Positions 34,736 to 42,365 of a stretch of 64,000 nucleotides of DNA are shown in pieces. The stretch spans positions 62,001-126,000 of the forward strand of contig NZ_RQYT01000002.1 in NCBI RefSeq assembly GCF_003932785.1, in the 5' to 3' direction. This DNA comes from Arachnia propionica. GTDB taxonomy: Bacteria; Actinomycetota; Actinomycetes; Propionibacteriales; Propionibacteriaceae. Both the position numbers and the translations under genes were made by a program. Numbering within the stretch: position 1 is the stretch's first letter; every line of letters begins with the position of its first letter. The notes below the pieces were generated by a model that worked only from the letters and a program-made list of their open reading frames with translations, did not search any database and was not told the DNA's origin.

Positions 34736-35953
34736 TCAGTGGCTGGCGGGCACCGGGGCGGGCTGTCCGATGGCGGAGAGCATCTCGGTGTACCAGGGCA
34801 GCGTGATGTCGAAGGGCTTGCCGCCCTTGATCCGGTCGAAGGCGATGGCGGTCAGTTCGTCGCCGTGTTCTTCGTCCTGGCCGATGACGCCGGGCTTGCC
34901 CGCGAGAGCGCAGTCCACGGCCAGATCGGTGCACTGCTTGATCAGGGCGAGGTCGGCCTCGTTGGCGGCGGCAGAGCGGGAGAAGTAGCCGGACTTCTGG
35001 ATCATGACCTTCTCCGCGCCGAGCTTCTCGGCGAACTTGTCGCCGAACCACTTGCCGGGGTTGATCTTGTCGAGCTTGACGTGGCCGAAGGGATCGCGGG
35101 GGACCTCCTCGCCGGCGGCCTCCATCTCCGCGACGATGGCGTCGAGTCCCGCGCCCTCGGAGAGGAAGATCGTCACGTTGCCGAGCTCGTCCATGACGGC
35201 GCCGAGTCGCTTGGCCTCGGCGTCGATGTCGATGACCGCCTCGGGGACGTAGACGGCGTGGACGTCCCAGGCCTCGCGGGACAGGCCGATCTCCGGCAGC
35301 CACTCCTGGGTGTCGAGCCACTTGCGGTACTCGGCGGCCGTGGCGGCGGTCAACCAGCCGCAGTGCCGGCCCATCACCTCGTGCACGATGAGCATGCGCG
35401 AGCCCGAGTTGTGCTCGGCCACGATGTTCTTGGCGAAGATGGCCCCCTGCTCCGCGGCGGTCCAGGCCCCCAGCGACTGGCGGATCGGGATCACGTCGTT
35501 GTCGATGGTCTTGGGCAGGCCGACGACGGTCAGCGGGTAGTTGTTGGTGGCGAGGAAGGCGGCCAGGTCGGCTGCGGTGGTGTTGGTGTCGTCGCCGCCG
35601 ATGGTGTGGAGGACGTCGACGCCGTCGGCGACGAGCCGGTCGGCGGCGACCTTCAGCGGATCGGCCCCCTCCTCGACGAGGCCGCGCTTGACGAGGTCCT
35701 TGGTGTTGGTCAGCTTCACGCGGGAGTTGCCCACGGGGGAGCCACCGAAGAGGTGCAGCAGTCCGGCCTTGGCGCGGACCTTCTCGTCCACCACGAGGTA
35801 GTCGCCCTGGAGGAGCCCCTGGTAGCCGTGACGGTAGGCGATGATCTCCACGTCGGGAGCCACCTCCGTGTAGCGCTGGATGAGGCCGCCGATGGCCGAC
35901 GACAGGCACGGTGCGAACCCGCCGGCCGTGAGAATGGCTACCTTCTTGACCAT
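34736..35953 (-). CDS. pfp: Pyrophosphate-dependent 6-phosphofructokinase
   Basis: This enzyme phosphorylates fructose 6-phosphate with pyrophosphate, reversibly, in glycolysis. The 405-aa protein has the PPi signature: GGDDTNT at 119-125, with Asp where ATP enzymes have Gly, and PKTIDND at 147-153, whose Lys blocks ATP use. Length and sequence type match the well-known Propionibacterium PFP. ATG 35953 has AAAGGACT upstream. An in-frame start 18 nt earlier lies beyond that site. The gene stands alone, with a TAGGGT promoter box and a terminator hairpin. Confidence 0.93.
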   Translation of the reverse strand: MVKKVAILTAGGFAPCLSSAIGGLIQRYTEVAPDVEIIAYRHGYQGLLQGDYLVVDEKVRAKAGLLHLFGGSPVGNSRVKLTNTKDLVKRGLVEEGADPLKVAADRLVADGVDVLHTIGGDDTNTTAADLAAFLATNNYPLTVVGLPKTIDNDVIPIRQSLGAWTAAEQGAIFAKNIVAEHNSGSRMLIVHEVMGRHCGWLTAATAAEYRKWLDTQEWLPEIGLSREAWDVHAVYVPEAVIDIDAEAKRLGAVMDELGNVTIFLSEGAGLDAIVAEMEAAGEEVPRDPFGHVKLDKINPGKWFGDKFAEKLGAEKVMIQKSGYFSRSAAANEADLALIKQCTDLAVDCALAGKPGVIGQDEEHGDELTAIAFDRIKGGKPFDITLPWYTEMLSAIGQPAPVPASH

Positions 35954-35986
35954 GAAGAGTCCTTTCAACAAGTAATTCCTGCCCTT

Positions 35987-35992
35987 ACCCTA
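35987..35992 (-). promoter_or_regulatory. Putative -10 box of pfp
   Basis: TAGGGT on the minus strand, about 34 nt before the ATG, leaves a leader with a good ribosome binding site. No convincing -35 box is seen. Confidence 0.4.
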
Positions 35993-36038
35993 TCGCCGCT
36001 CTGGCGATTGCCCTCGACAGGTGGCAGGATCTTGGATC

Positions 36039-36485
36039 GTGAGTACCGGTGGGCCTCAACGTCGAGGCCGGGAACGAGGTCTGGCCACGGCCGTGGAGGC
36101 GGCGATCGTGCTGCCCGTGATGATGCTTCTCGTCGGGCTGGTGGTGGTGCTCGCGGGGCGCGCCCTCGCGCAACAGGCCGTCAGTGGAGCCGCCTTCGCC
36201 GCCGCCCGGGCGGCCTCCCTCGAACGCACGGCCGGTGCGGCCGATCGCGCGGCCCGTGACATGGCGCAGGTGGATCTGGGCAGTTCGCGTGTCACGTGTG
36301 AGAGCATCACGGTCGGTGTCGACGCGTCGGGGCTCGCGGCCCCGCGGGGCGCCGAGGCCTTCGTCGAGGTCTCCGTCAGCTGCGTGGCGGTCTTTCCGGT
36401 GTCACTGCCGGGGCTGCCCGAGCGCGCCACCCTCGTCGGTCACGGGCGGTCACCCGTCGACACCTTCCGGAGTCGCCGTGGCTGA
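36039..36485 (+). CDS. TadE-like membrane protein, copy 1
   Basis: This 148-aa protein has a short basic start, one hydrophobic segment with the TadE pattern (RGLATAVEAAIVLPVMMLLVGLVVVLAGRALAQQ, Glu inside the helix) and an outside domain with two Cys. TadE/TadF proteins are minor pilins of tight-adherence pili. GTG 36039 is placed 8 nt after a CAGGAT box. GTG 36021 in the same frame is an alternative. No tad ATPase or prepilin peptidase is visible nearby. Confidence 0.72.
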   Translation: MSTGGPQRRGRERGLATAVEAAIVLPVMMLLVGLVVVLAGRALAQQAVSGAAFAAARAASLERTAGAADRAARDMAQVDLGSSRVTCESITVGVDASGLAAPRGAEAFVEVSVSCVAVFPVSLPGLPERATLVGHGRSPVDTFRSRRG

Positions 36486-36813
36486 ACGGGGGCTGTCCAA
36501 CGGGGTGCAGGCGGCGCTGCTGTTGCCCCTGGCTTTCAGCGTGCTTCTCGGGCTGCTGCAGTGGTCCCTGCTGCTCTGGGCGGAGGCGGGGGCGCGAGGA
36601 GCTGCGGGGGACATCGCCTGGGACGCGGCGAGCCTCGGCGCCAGGGGGACCCGGCGGGTCAGCGTCGACGGCCTGACCAGTCCCGAGGTCGATGTCCGGC
36701 AGGAGGGGACCCACACGGTGGTGACGGTCTCGGGGGAGGCGATCCGGGTCGTGCCGTTCGTTGACGTCTCTGTCGCCCAGAAGGTCCGAGTTCCCACGGA
36801 GCGGCTCGGGTAG
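36478..36813 (+). CDS. TadE-like membrane protein, copy 2
   Basis: This 111-aa protein starts AERGLSNGVQAALLLPLAFSVLLGLLQWSLLLWAE. That is one membrane helix of the TadE type, but with Gln where the conserved Glu usually is. About 75 outside residues end in DVSVAQKVRVPTERLG. GTG 36478 overlaps the previous gene by 8 nt. The pair probably gives a heterodimeric surface component; the secretion partner must lie elsewhere. Confidence 0.68.
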   Translation: MAERGLSNGVQAALLLPLAFSVLLGLLQWSLLLWAEAGARGAAGDIAWDAASLGARGTRRVSVDGLTSPEVDVRQEGTHTVVTVSGEAIRVVPFVDVSVAQKVRVPTERLG

Positions 36814-36816
36814 GGC

Positions 36817-36822
36817 TAGGGT
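36817..36822 (+). promoter_or_regulatory. -10 box of YciO/Sua5-like gene (leaderless)
   Basis: TAGGGT ends 6 nt before ATG 36829. It lies just after the stop of the second TadE-like gene. Confidence 0.5.
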
Positions 36823-36828
36823 GCCTGA

Positions 36829-37449
36829 ATGGCCCAGTACTTCGACGTCCACCCCCAGAATCCGCAGCCCCGAGCCCTCAGCCAGATCAGCCACATCCTC
36901 GACGGGGGAGGACTCGTGGCCTATCCCACGGACTCCTGCTACGCGTTGGGGTGTCGGCTCGGCAACGCCGAGGGACTCGAGCGGATCCGACGCATCCGAC
37001 ACCTTGGGGACCGGCATCATTTCACCCTGGTCATCTCCGAGTTCTCCCAGCTGGGGGCGTTCGTGGAGATGGACAACTGGGTGTTCCGGGCGGTGAAGGC
37101 GGCCACTCCGGGGCCGTACACCTTCATTCTCAGGGCGACGAGGGAGGTGCCCAGGATGATGCAGCACCCCAAGAAGCGCACGATCGGGGTGCGGGTCCCG
37201 CAGCATCGAACGACCCTGGCCCTGCTGGAGACGATCGGGCAGCCGCTGGTGTCGTCGACGCTCCTGCTGCCCGGCCACGACGAGCCGCTCGTCGATGGGT
37301 GGGGGATCAAGGAACTGCTGGACCACGAGATCGACGCCGTGCTCGACTCGGGCGACTGCGGAACCGAGCCGACCACGGTGGTGGATCTCAGCGGGGACGA
37401 GCCGGAGGTGCTGCGGGTGGGGGCCGGGGATCCCGCGCAGTTCGAGTGA
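36829..37449 (+). CDS. YciO/YrdC/Sua5-family protein (L-threonylcarbamoyladenylate synthase-like)
   Basis: This 206-aa protein has a YrdC-type fold. GGGLVAYPTDSCYALGCRLGN and the KxR/SxN region are represented by RIRRIRHLGDRHHFTLVISEFSQL. The carbamoyl-AMP site is at GPYTFILRATREVP and GVRVPQH. Sequence details (PTDSCYALG, MMQHPKKRTIGVRVP) fit the YciO subgroup, whose activity is weaker or uncertain compared with TsaC. It could therefore act in t6A tRNA modification, or not. It abuts the amidohydrolase stop with no spacer. Confidence 0.83.
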   Translation: MAQYFDVHPQNPQPRALSQISHILDGGGLVAYPTDSCYALGCRLGNAEGLERIRRIRHLGDRHHFTLVISEFSQLGAFVEMDNWVFRAVKAATPGPYTFILRATREVPRMMQHPKKRTIGVRVPQHRTTLALLETIGQPLVSSTLLLPGHDEPLVDGWGIKELLDHEIDAVLDSGDCGTEPTTVVDLSGDEPEVLRVGAGDPAQFE

Positions 37450-38841
37450 TCACTGCAGGTGGGTGATGCGCCCGTCCACCATCGTCGCGACGACCGCACC
37501 GGGAGCGCTGGCCACCACGAGGTCGGCTGGTTGCCCCACCTCGAGGGTGGTGTGCGACGAGGCCCGCAGGGCCGTCGCGAGATCCAGGGCCTCCTCACCC
37601 CGGTAGGGCTGATGACAGGCCGCGTGAATGGCGAGCCATGGATCCAGTGGGGCGACGGGGGCGTCGGAGCCAAGGGCCAGCCGGGCCCCGTGGGAAACCA
37701 GGGAGCGCATCGGGTAGGCGTACCGGTGGGCCGTGGGCCAGACCGTCGCGATGACCTCCGCATCGTCGATCTGGTGGGCGGGCTGGATGCTCGCCGTCAA
37801 GCCGAGGGCGCCAAACCGGGGCAGTTCATGGGGCGGCACACACTGGGCGTGCTCGACGGAGCCCGGGCACCCTGACGCCTCGAAGGCGTCGAGGACGTCC
37901 CGACATGCGGCGTCACCGATGGCGTGGACCGCCGCGTGGAGCCCGGCGGCGTGTGCCCTGACCAGCAACTCCGTCAGTTGGGAGCGGTCAAGGTTGGAGC
38001 GCCCGTGGGGCAGATGGGGGAGGGGAGCGGGGTAGGGGTCGACGCAGTGGGCGGTGCGGCTGCCCATCGAGCCGTCGGCGATGATCTTGAGCGGTCCCAC
38101 CCGTACGTCCGGGGCGACCTCGTGGCCGTGGGGGAGTCCGAGCCCCAACAGATCGTCGAATCGTTCCGGATAGGTGGCGGCCACCACGCGGAGTCCAAGC
38201 CTTCGGTGGCCTGCCCGCCGCTGCCAGGCCGCGAGGGCCCAGTCCATCTCCATGTCGACGATCCCGACCACGCCGAGGCGTGCCGCTTCCCGTTCGGCCG
38301 CCAGGACGGCGCGGTCGACGAGTTCAGTCTGGGTGGCCATGAGGTGACGGATGGCGGCGAAGGCCTCGTCCTCGACGAGGAACCCGGTGGGATGGCCGGG
38401 CAGCCCTGCCAGCCCCAGTCCTGCTGTGTTGCACCAGAGGCTGTGCAGATCCCGCGCCATGAGTGCCACGGGGCGGCCCGTCACCGCGTCGAGATCGGCT
38501 GCCGTGGGGATCTCGTCCCAGGTGGAGGACCGGAATCCGAAACCGATCAGGTGCGTGACGTCGGGGGAGAGGTGGGCCCTCACGGTGTCCAGGGTCCCGG
38601 CCATGGTCGCGTCGGGGGAGAGCCGTGCCGCCTGCTGGATGAGGGCATGGGTGGAGAAGTGCACGTGGTGATCCCACAGCCCCGGCCACAGCTGGGCGCC
38701 GTCGCAGTCCAGATCCCCGTCGGCGTGGCCCCTGCTCGGTTGGATGTCGGAGATGACGCCGCCGGTGATCGTCACGTCGACCAGCGAGTCGTACCAGGGG
38801 CCGAGGACCGGTCGGACCCGAGAGATGCGATAGGACTCCAC
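37450..38841 (-). CDS. Amidohydrolase family protein (YtcJ-like, Amidohydro_3)
   Basis: This 463-aa metal-dependent hydrolase has the first metal motif His59-x-His61 in WDHHVHF. Further ligands are expected from HAAVHAIGDAACRDVLDAF, SVEHAQCV and LGSDAPVAPLDPWLAI. The closing segment TTLEVGQPADLVV is the usual C-terminal beta domain. The substrate is unknown. The start is GTG 38841, with a TAGGAT box ending 6 nt upstream. It is divergent from yggS and only 23 nt separate the two start codons. Confidence 0.83.
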   Translation of the reverse strand: MESYRISRVRPVLGPWYDSLVDVTITGGVISDIQPSRGHADGDLDCDGAQLWPGLWDHHVHFSTHALIQQAARLSPDATMAGTLDTVRAHLSPDVTHLIGFGFRSSTWDEIPTAADLDAVTGRPVALMARDLHSLWCNTAGLGLAGLPGHPTGFLVEDEAFAAIRHLMATQTELVDRAVLAAEREAARLGVVGIVDMEMDWALAAWQRRAGHRRLGLRVVAATYPERFDDLLGLGLPHGHEVAPDVRVGPLKIIADGSMGSRTAHCVDPYPAPLPHLPHGRSNLDRSQLTELLVRAHAAGLHAAVHAIGDAACRDVLDAFEASGCPGSVEHAQCVPPHELPRFGALGLTASIQPAHQIDDAEVIATVWPTAHRYAYPMRSLVSHGARLALGSDAPVAPLDPWLAIHAACHQPYRGEEALDLATALRASSHTTLEVGQPADLVVASAPGAVVATMVDGRITHLQ

Positions 38842-38847
38842 GTCCGA

Positions 38848-38857
38848 ATCCTAGACT
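38848..38857. promoter_or_regulatory. Overlapping divergent -10 boxes of amidohydrolase and yggS genes
   Basis: On plus, TAGACT (38852-38857) ends 7 nt before GTG 38865. On minus, TAGGAT (38853-38848) ends 6 nt before GTG 38841. The two hexamers share the TA at 38852-38853, so both leaderless genes appear to use one symmetric element. Confidence 0.55.
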
Positions 38858-38864
38858 TGCACCC

Positions 38865-39593
38865 GTGACCGACATCGCCGCCAATCTTCGAGCCGTCCAG
38901 ACCCGCATCGCCACGGCAGCCGCCCGGGTGGGTCGCGATGCCGCTGACATCAGGCTGCTGCCCGTGTCCAAGACCAAGCCGCCGGAGTGCGTGCTCGAGG
39001 CGCATCGGGCGGGCTGCGTGCGATTCGGCGAGAACAAGGTCCAGGAGGCCATGGACAAGTGGGAGGCCCTGGCGGGAACCGCTGTGGAATGGGCGGTCAT
39101 CGGTCATCTGCAGTCGAACAAGGCCAAGTACGTCGCCCGGTTCGCCACCGAGTTCCAGGCCCTGGACTCCCTGAGGCTCGCCCGGGAACTCGACCGGCGA
39201 CTCCAGCAGGAGGGACGCCGCCTCGAGGTGCTCATCCAGGTGAACAGCTCCGGCGAGCCGCAGAAGTTCGGGGTGGAACCGGAGGAGACCGTGGAGCTCG
39301 CCAGGCAGCTCACCGCCTTCGACGCCTTGGCGGTTCGCGGACTGATGACCCTGGCCGTGTTCACCTCGGATCGTGAGCGGGTCTCGCAGTGCTTCCGCCG
39401 CATGCAGGAGGTGCAGCGCGAGTTGCAGCAGGCGACAGGGGAGCCGTGGCCGGAACTGTCCATGGGTATGTCTGGTGACTTCGAACTGGCCATCGAGCAC
39501 GGCGCCACCTGCCTGCGCGTCGGGCAGGCGATCTTCGGCAACCGACTCGACCCCAACCACTACTGGCCGGGCAGCATGCCTGTTCAGAGCTGA
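38865..39593 (+). CDS. yggS: YggS/PROSC-family PLP homeostasis protein
   Basis: This 242-aa pyridoxal-phosphate carrier is of the PLPBP family (alanine racemase-like barrel without known catalysis). The PLP lysine is Lys36 in LLPVSKTKPPE. FGENKVQEAMDKW, WAVIGHLQSNKAKYV and LSMGMSGDFELAIEHGATCLRVGQAIFG are family blocks. Such proteins buffer PLP; in many actinobacteria the gene is near the division cluster, here not. GTG start with a leaderless promoter. The 3' end overlaps the ORFan gene by 10 nt. Confidence 0.92.
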   Translation: MTDIAANLRAVQTRIATAAARVGRDAADIRLLPVSKTKPPECVLEAHRAGCVRFGENKVQEAMDKWEALAGTAVEWAVIGHLQSNKAKYVARFATEFQALDSLRLARELDRRLQQEGRRLEVLIQVNSSGEPQKFGVEPEETVELARQLTAFDALAVRGLMTLAVFTSDRERVSQCFRRMQEVQRELQQATGEPWPELSMGMSGDFELAIEHGATCLRVGQAIFGNRLDPNHYWPGSMPVQS

Positions 39594-39994
39594 GCCCTGA
39601 AGGTGGTGTGGTCCTGCTTCTTGTCGTGGAAGAAGCTCAGTTCACGCCATGACCCCTCGGGACAGTTGAACCCCACCCACGCAAGGCCGTGCACGCTGTG
39701 GGGCAGCGCCGGGTGGCGCTTGATGAATCGCTTCACCTGCAGCAGGCTCATCACGCTGTCGGGGTCGGCATAGCCGTCGAAGGACACGACCAGCGAGATG
39801 GCGTTCAGGAACAGCCGACACGGTGTCCCGAGAAACTCCAGACCTGATGCGTATCGGTGGCGGTCCCCGTCGACGGCGACGAACTGCTGCCCGGCAAGCA
39901 CCGACCGCAGCTGGTCCGCATTGTGGAAGTCCAGGATGAGGCGGTCACCGATACGCACCACCGGGCGATCGACGAGGACGGTCAACTTCTCCAT
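39584..39994 (-). CDS. Uncharacterised 136-aa protein downstream of GH3 gene
   Basis: I do not recognise this family. It is a soluble protein without membrane segment or signal peptide, with a run of hydrophobic strands in the middle (CRLFLNAISLVVSFDG). His, Lys and Phe are concentrated near the end (FFHDKKQDHTTF). It starts 3 nt after the GH3 stop, so it is very likely cotranscribed. The base composition looks less GC-rich than its neighbours by eye. A regulatory or accessory role for the glycosidase is possible but not supported by any motif. Confidence 0.6.
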   Translation of the reverse strand: MEKLTVLVDRPVVRIGDRLILDFHNADQLRSVLAGQQFVAVDGDRHRYASGLEFLGTPCRLFLNAISLVVSFDGYADPDSVMSLLQVKRFIKRHPALPHSVHGLAWVGFNCPEGSWRELSFFHDKKQDHTTFRAQL

Positions 39995-39997
39995 CGA

Positions 39998-42289
39998 TCA
40001 GCCCCCGAACCGCGCGACGAGGTGGTCGAGCTGTGTCAAGGTGGGCTTGTTGAACATCAAGGCCGCCTTGCAGGCCGGCAGGTCGAGGAGGAAGAAGGCC
40101 TCGGGGTTGATCTCGCCCGGGCCGTCCATGAGCTCCCCGAACTCTCCCAGGGCCTCACGCATCATGGGCCAGGCCACAGGATCAGCCCTCCACTGCCTGA
40201 GCGTGGACCAGTGCGTGAGCGCCGGGCGCAGTGACGGCGCGGTGATCGTGGCCGTGGCCCGGAGCCGGATGTCAGCCGAGGACTCACCGATCTCCACTGT
40301 GACCGGGCCGGGTTCGACCTGCCAGTCGTGGGACGGGGTGTGCCACAACGACATGGAGCGTCGATCCACGGTGATCGTGACCCGATTGGACTCCCCGGGG
40401 CAGAGTGCGATCCGGGAGAAGCCCCGCAGTTCGCGGACCGGACGGGCAAAGGCAGAGCAGGGGTGGCCGAGGTAGAGCTGCGGCACGGCCACCCCGTCAC
40501 GATCACCACAGTTGGTCACCGTGACCGCGACCTGCAGCACGGGTGCGGCGAGCGGCAGTTCCGGGGTCACCTCGGCCGCCTCGACGACCAGGTCCGAGTA
40601 GCTGAACCTCGTGTAGGTCAGGCCGTGACCGAAGGGGAACGAGGGATGGGCGCCAAGGGCATCGAGGCCGCGGTACCCGATGAAGAGCCCCTCCCCGTAA
40701 CGCACGACTCCGTTCTCCCCGGGGAAGTTCAGCTGGGCGGGGAACTGGTCCACGCGGACCGGAATGGTCTCCGCCAGTCGTCCTGACGGCGAGACCTCCC
40801 CGGTGATGAGACGGGCCGCCCCCTCGCCGCCGCCCTGGCCGCCCAACCAGAGCTCCAGGATGGCATCAGCGGAATCCTGCCACGGGGCGGTGGCCACGGC
40901 CGACCCGTTGGCGAGCAGGACCACGGTGCGCCCGGCGACCTCAGCCACCTCACGCAGCAGCCTGATGTGGCTGGCAGGTAGATCGATGTGGCTCCGGTCG
41001 TACCCCTCGGACTCGTCAGCGGAGGGCAACCCCAGCACCATGAGAACGGTACGTCCCCGAGCCGCTGCCACCGCTGCCCGGCGCAGGACCTCGTCGTTGC
41101 TCTCGGCGGTGGGGGAGTCGGCCAGGACGTATCCCGGTTCAAAGGGCACCTCGGCCCGGCGCCGAAGCGCGTCCAGAATGCTCACGAGCCGTGTCGGGCT
41201 GACCTGGGAGGACCCGGCTCCTTGGTACCTGGGGGTGCGCGCCAGCTCCCCGATGACGACGACATCTTCGAGCCCGGACAGCGGGAGGGTCTCCGCGTCG
41301 TTCTTCAGCAGCACGGCGGAGGCGGCAGCAGCACGGCAGGCGAGCTCGTGGTGGGCCTCGAGATCAGGGGCGCTCTCGTCCGTGGGCCGATGTTGCCGTG
41401 CCACCAGGCGGAGCACCCGGGCGACCGCGCGGTCCAGCTCCTCCTCGCTCAGGTCGCCCCGCCGCACTGCCTCAGCCACCAGACGATCGTTGACACCCCG
41501 TGAGGAGGGCATCTCCAGGTCCAGACCACCGCGCACCCCGGCCACACGGTCGTTGACGGCACCCCAGTCGGTCATCACGAGTCCGTCGAAACCCCACTCG
41601 TCGCGCAGCACCCGCGTGAGCAGCCACGGGTTCTCCGAGCAGTAGGCACCGTTGATGCGGTTGTAGGAACACATCAACGTGGCCGGGTTCGCCGCGGTCA
41701 CGACACGTTCGAACGGGGCCAGGTAGATCTCGCGGAGGGTACGCTCGTCCACCTCGACGCTGATGCGCATCCGGTCGGTCTCCTGGTTGTTGGCGGCGAA
41801 GTGCTTGACCGAGGTGCCGACACCCTCGGCCTGCACACCTCGGACCAGGCAGGCCGCGAGTTCCCCGGCCAACAATGGATCTTCGGAGAAGTACTCGAAA
41901 TTGCGACCGCACAGGGGAGTGCGTTTGATGTTGACCCCTGGTCCCAGCAGCACGTGCACGCCCAGGGCCCGGCATTCCCGGCCGAGTGCGTGGCCGATCT
42001 CGGCGACGAGGTGCGGGTCCCAGGTCGAGGCCAGTCCGGCGGCGGTCGGGAAGCAGGTGGCAGGCATGGAGTTGCCGACGTCGAGGCCCTCGGAGGTCTG
42101 CGACTGTTTTCGAACCCCGTGCGGGCCGTCGGTCAACATCAGCGCCGGGATCTCGAGCCGCTCGATCGGTTCGGTGTGCCAGAAGTCGCTTCCCGAGAGC
42201 AGGGAGCACTTCTCTTCAAGGGTGAGTCGGGTCAGGAGCTGGGGGATCGCGTCGTCATTGAACACGACCCCAGCTTGATGGAGGAACAC
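39998..42289 (-). CDS. Glycoside hydrolase family 3, beta-glucosidase-like
   Basis: This 763-aa hydrolase releases terminal beta-linked sugars and is probably cytoplasmic since no signal peptide is seen. The GH3 N-terminal barrel holds DGPHGVR, KHFAANNQETDRM (162-174) and the nucleophile Asp241 in LVMTDWGAVND. The second domain (LPLSGLEDVVVIGELA to the FGHGLTYT block) and a fibronectin-like domain follow. The start GTG 42289 is almost leaderless relative to a CATTTT box; GTG 42265, 8 codons on, is the alternative. An ATAATG/CATTAT palindrome upstream suggests sugar-responsive repression. Confidence 0.88.
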   Translation of the reverse strand: MFLHQAGVVFNDDAIPQLLTRLTLEEKCSLLSGSDFWHTEPIERLEIPALMLTDGPHGVRKQSQTSEGLDVGNSMPATCFPTAAGLASTWDPHLVAEIGHALGRECRALGVHVLLGPGVNIKRTPLCGRNFEYFSEDPLLAGELAACLVRGVQAEGVGTSVKHFAANNQETDRMRISVEVDERTLREIYLAPFERVVTAANPATLMCSYNRINGAYCSENPWLLTRVLRDEWGFDGLVMTDWGAVNDRVAGVRGGLDLEMPSSRGVNDRLVAEAVRRGDLSEEELDRAVARVLRLVARQHRPTDESAPDLEAHHELACRAAAASAVLLKNDAETLPLSGLEDVVVIGELARTPRYQGAGSSQVSPTRLVSILDALRRRAEVPFEPGYVLADSPTAESNDEVLRRAAVAAARGRTVLMVLGLPSADESEGYDRSHIDLPASHIRLLREVAEVAGRTVVLLANGSAVATAPWQDSADAILELWLGGQGGGEGAARLITGEVSPSGRLAETIPVRVDQFPAQLNFPGENGVVRYGEGLFIGYRGLDALGAHPSFPFGHGLTYTRFSYSDLVVEAAEVTPELPLAAPVLQVAVTVTNCGDRDGVAVPQLYLGHPCSAFARPVRELRGFSRIALCPGESNRVTITVDRRSMSLWHTPSHDWQVEPGPVTVEIGESSADIRLRATATITAPSLRPALTHWSTLRQWRADPVAWPMMREALGEFGELMDGPGEINPEAFFLLDLPACKAALMFNKPTLTQLDHLVARFGG

Positions 42290-42306
42290 ATCTCCCGCAA
42301 AATGAC

Positions 42307-42320
42307 ATAATGCACATTAT
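42307..42320. promoter_or_regulatory. Palindrome ATAATG-CA-CATTAT, probable operator of GH3 gene
   Basis: A perfect 6-2-6 inverted repeat sits in an AT-rich patch between GH3 and the divergent Eis-like gene. On the minus strand it falls between TTGTCC and CATTTT (17-bp spacer), where a bound repressor would block RNA polymerase. Confidence 0.55.
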
Positions 42321-42353
42321 CGGACAATTACGAGAGTGCCGCCCGAGGCGGGT

Positions 42354-42359
42354 TAGGGT
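42354..42359 (+). promoter_or_regulatory. -10 box of Eis-like gene (leaderless)
   Basis: TAGGGT ends 6 nt before GTG 42366 with no ribosome binding site. Confidence 0.5.
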
Positions 42360-42365
42360 TGATGC

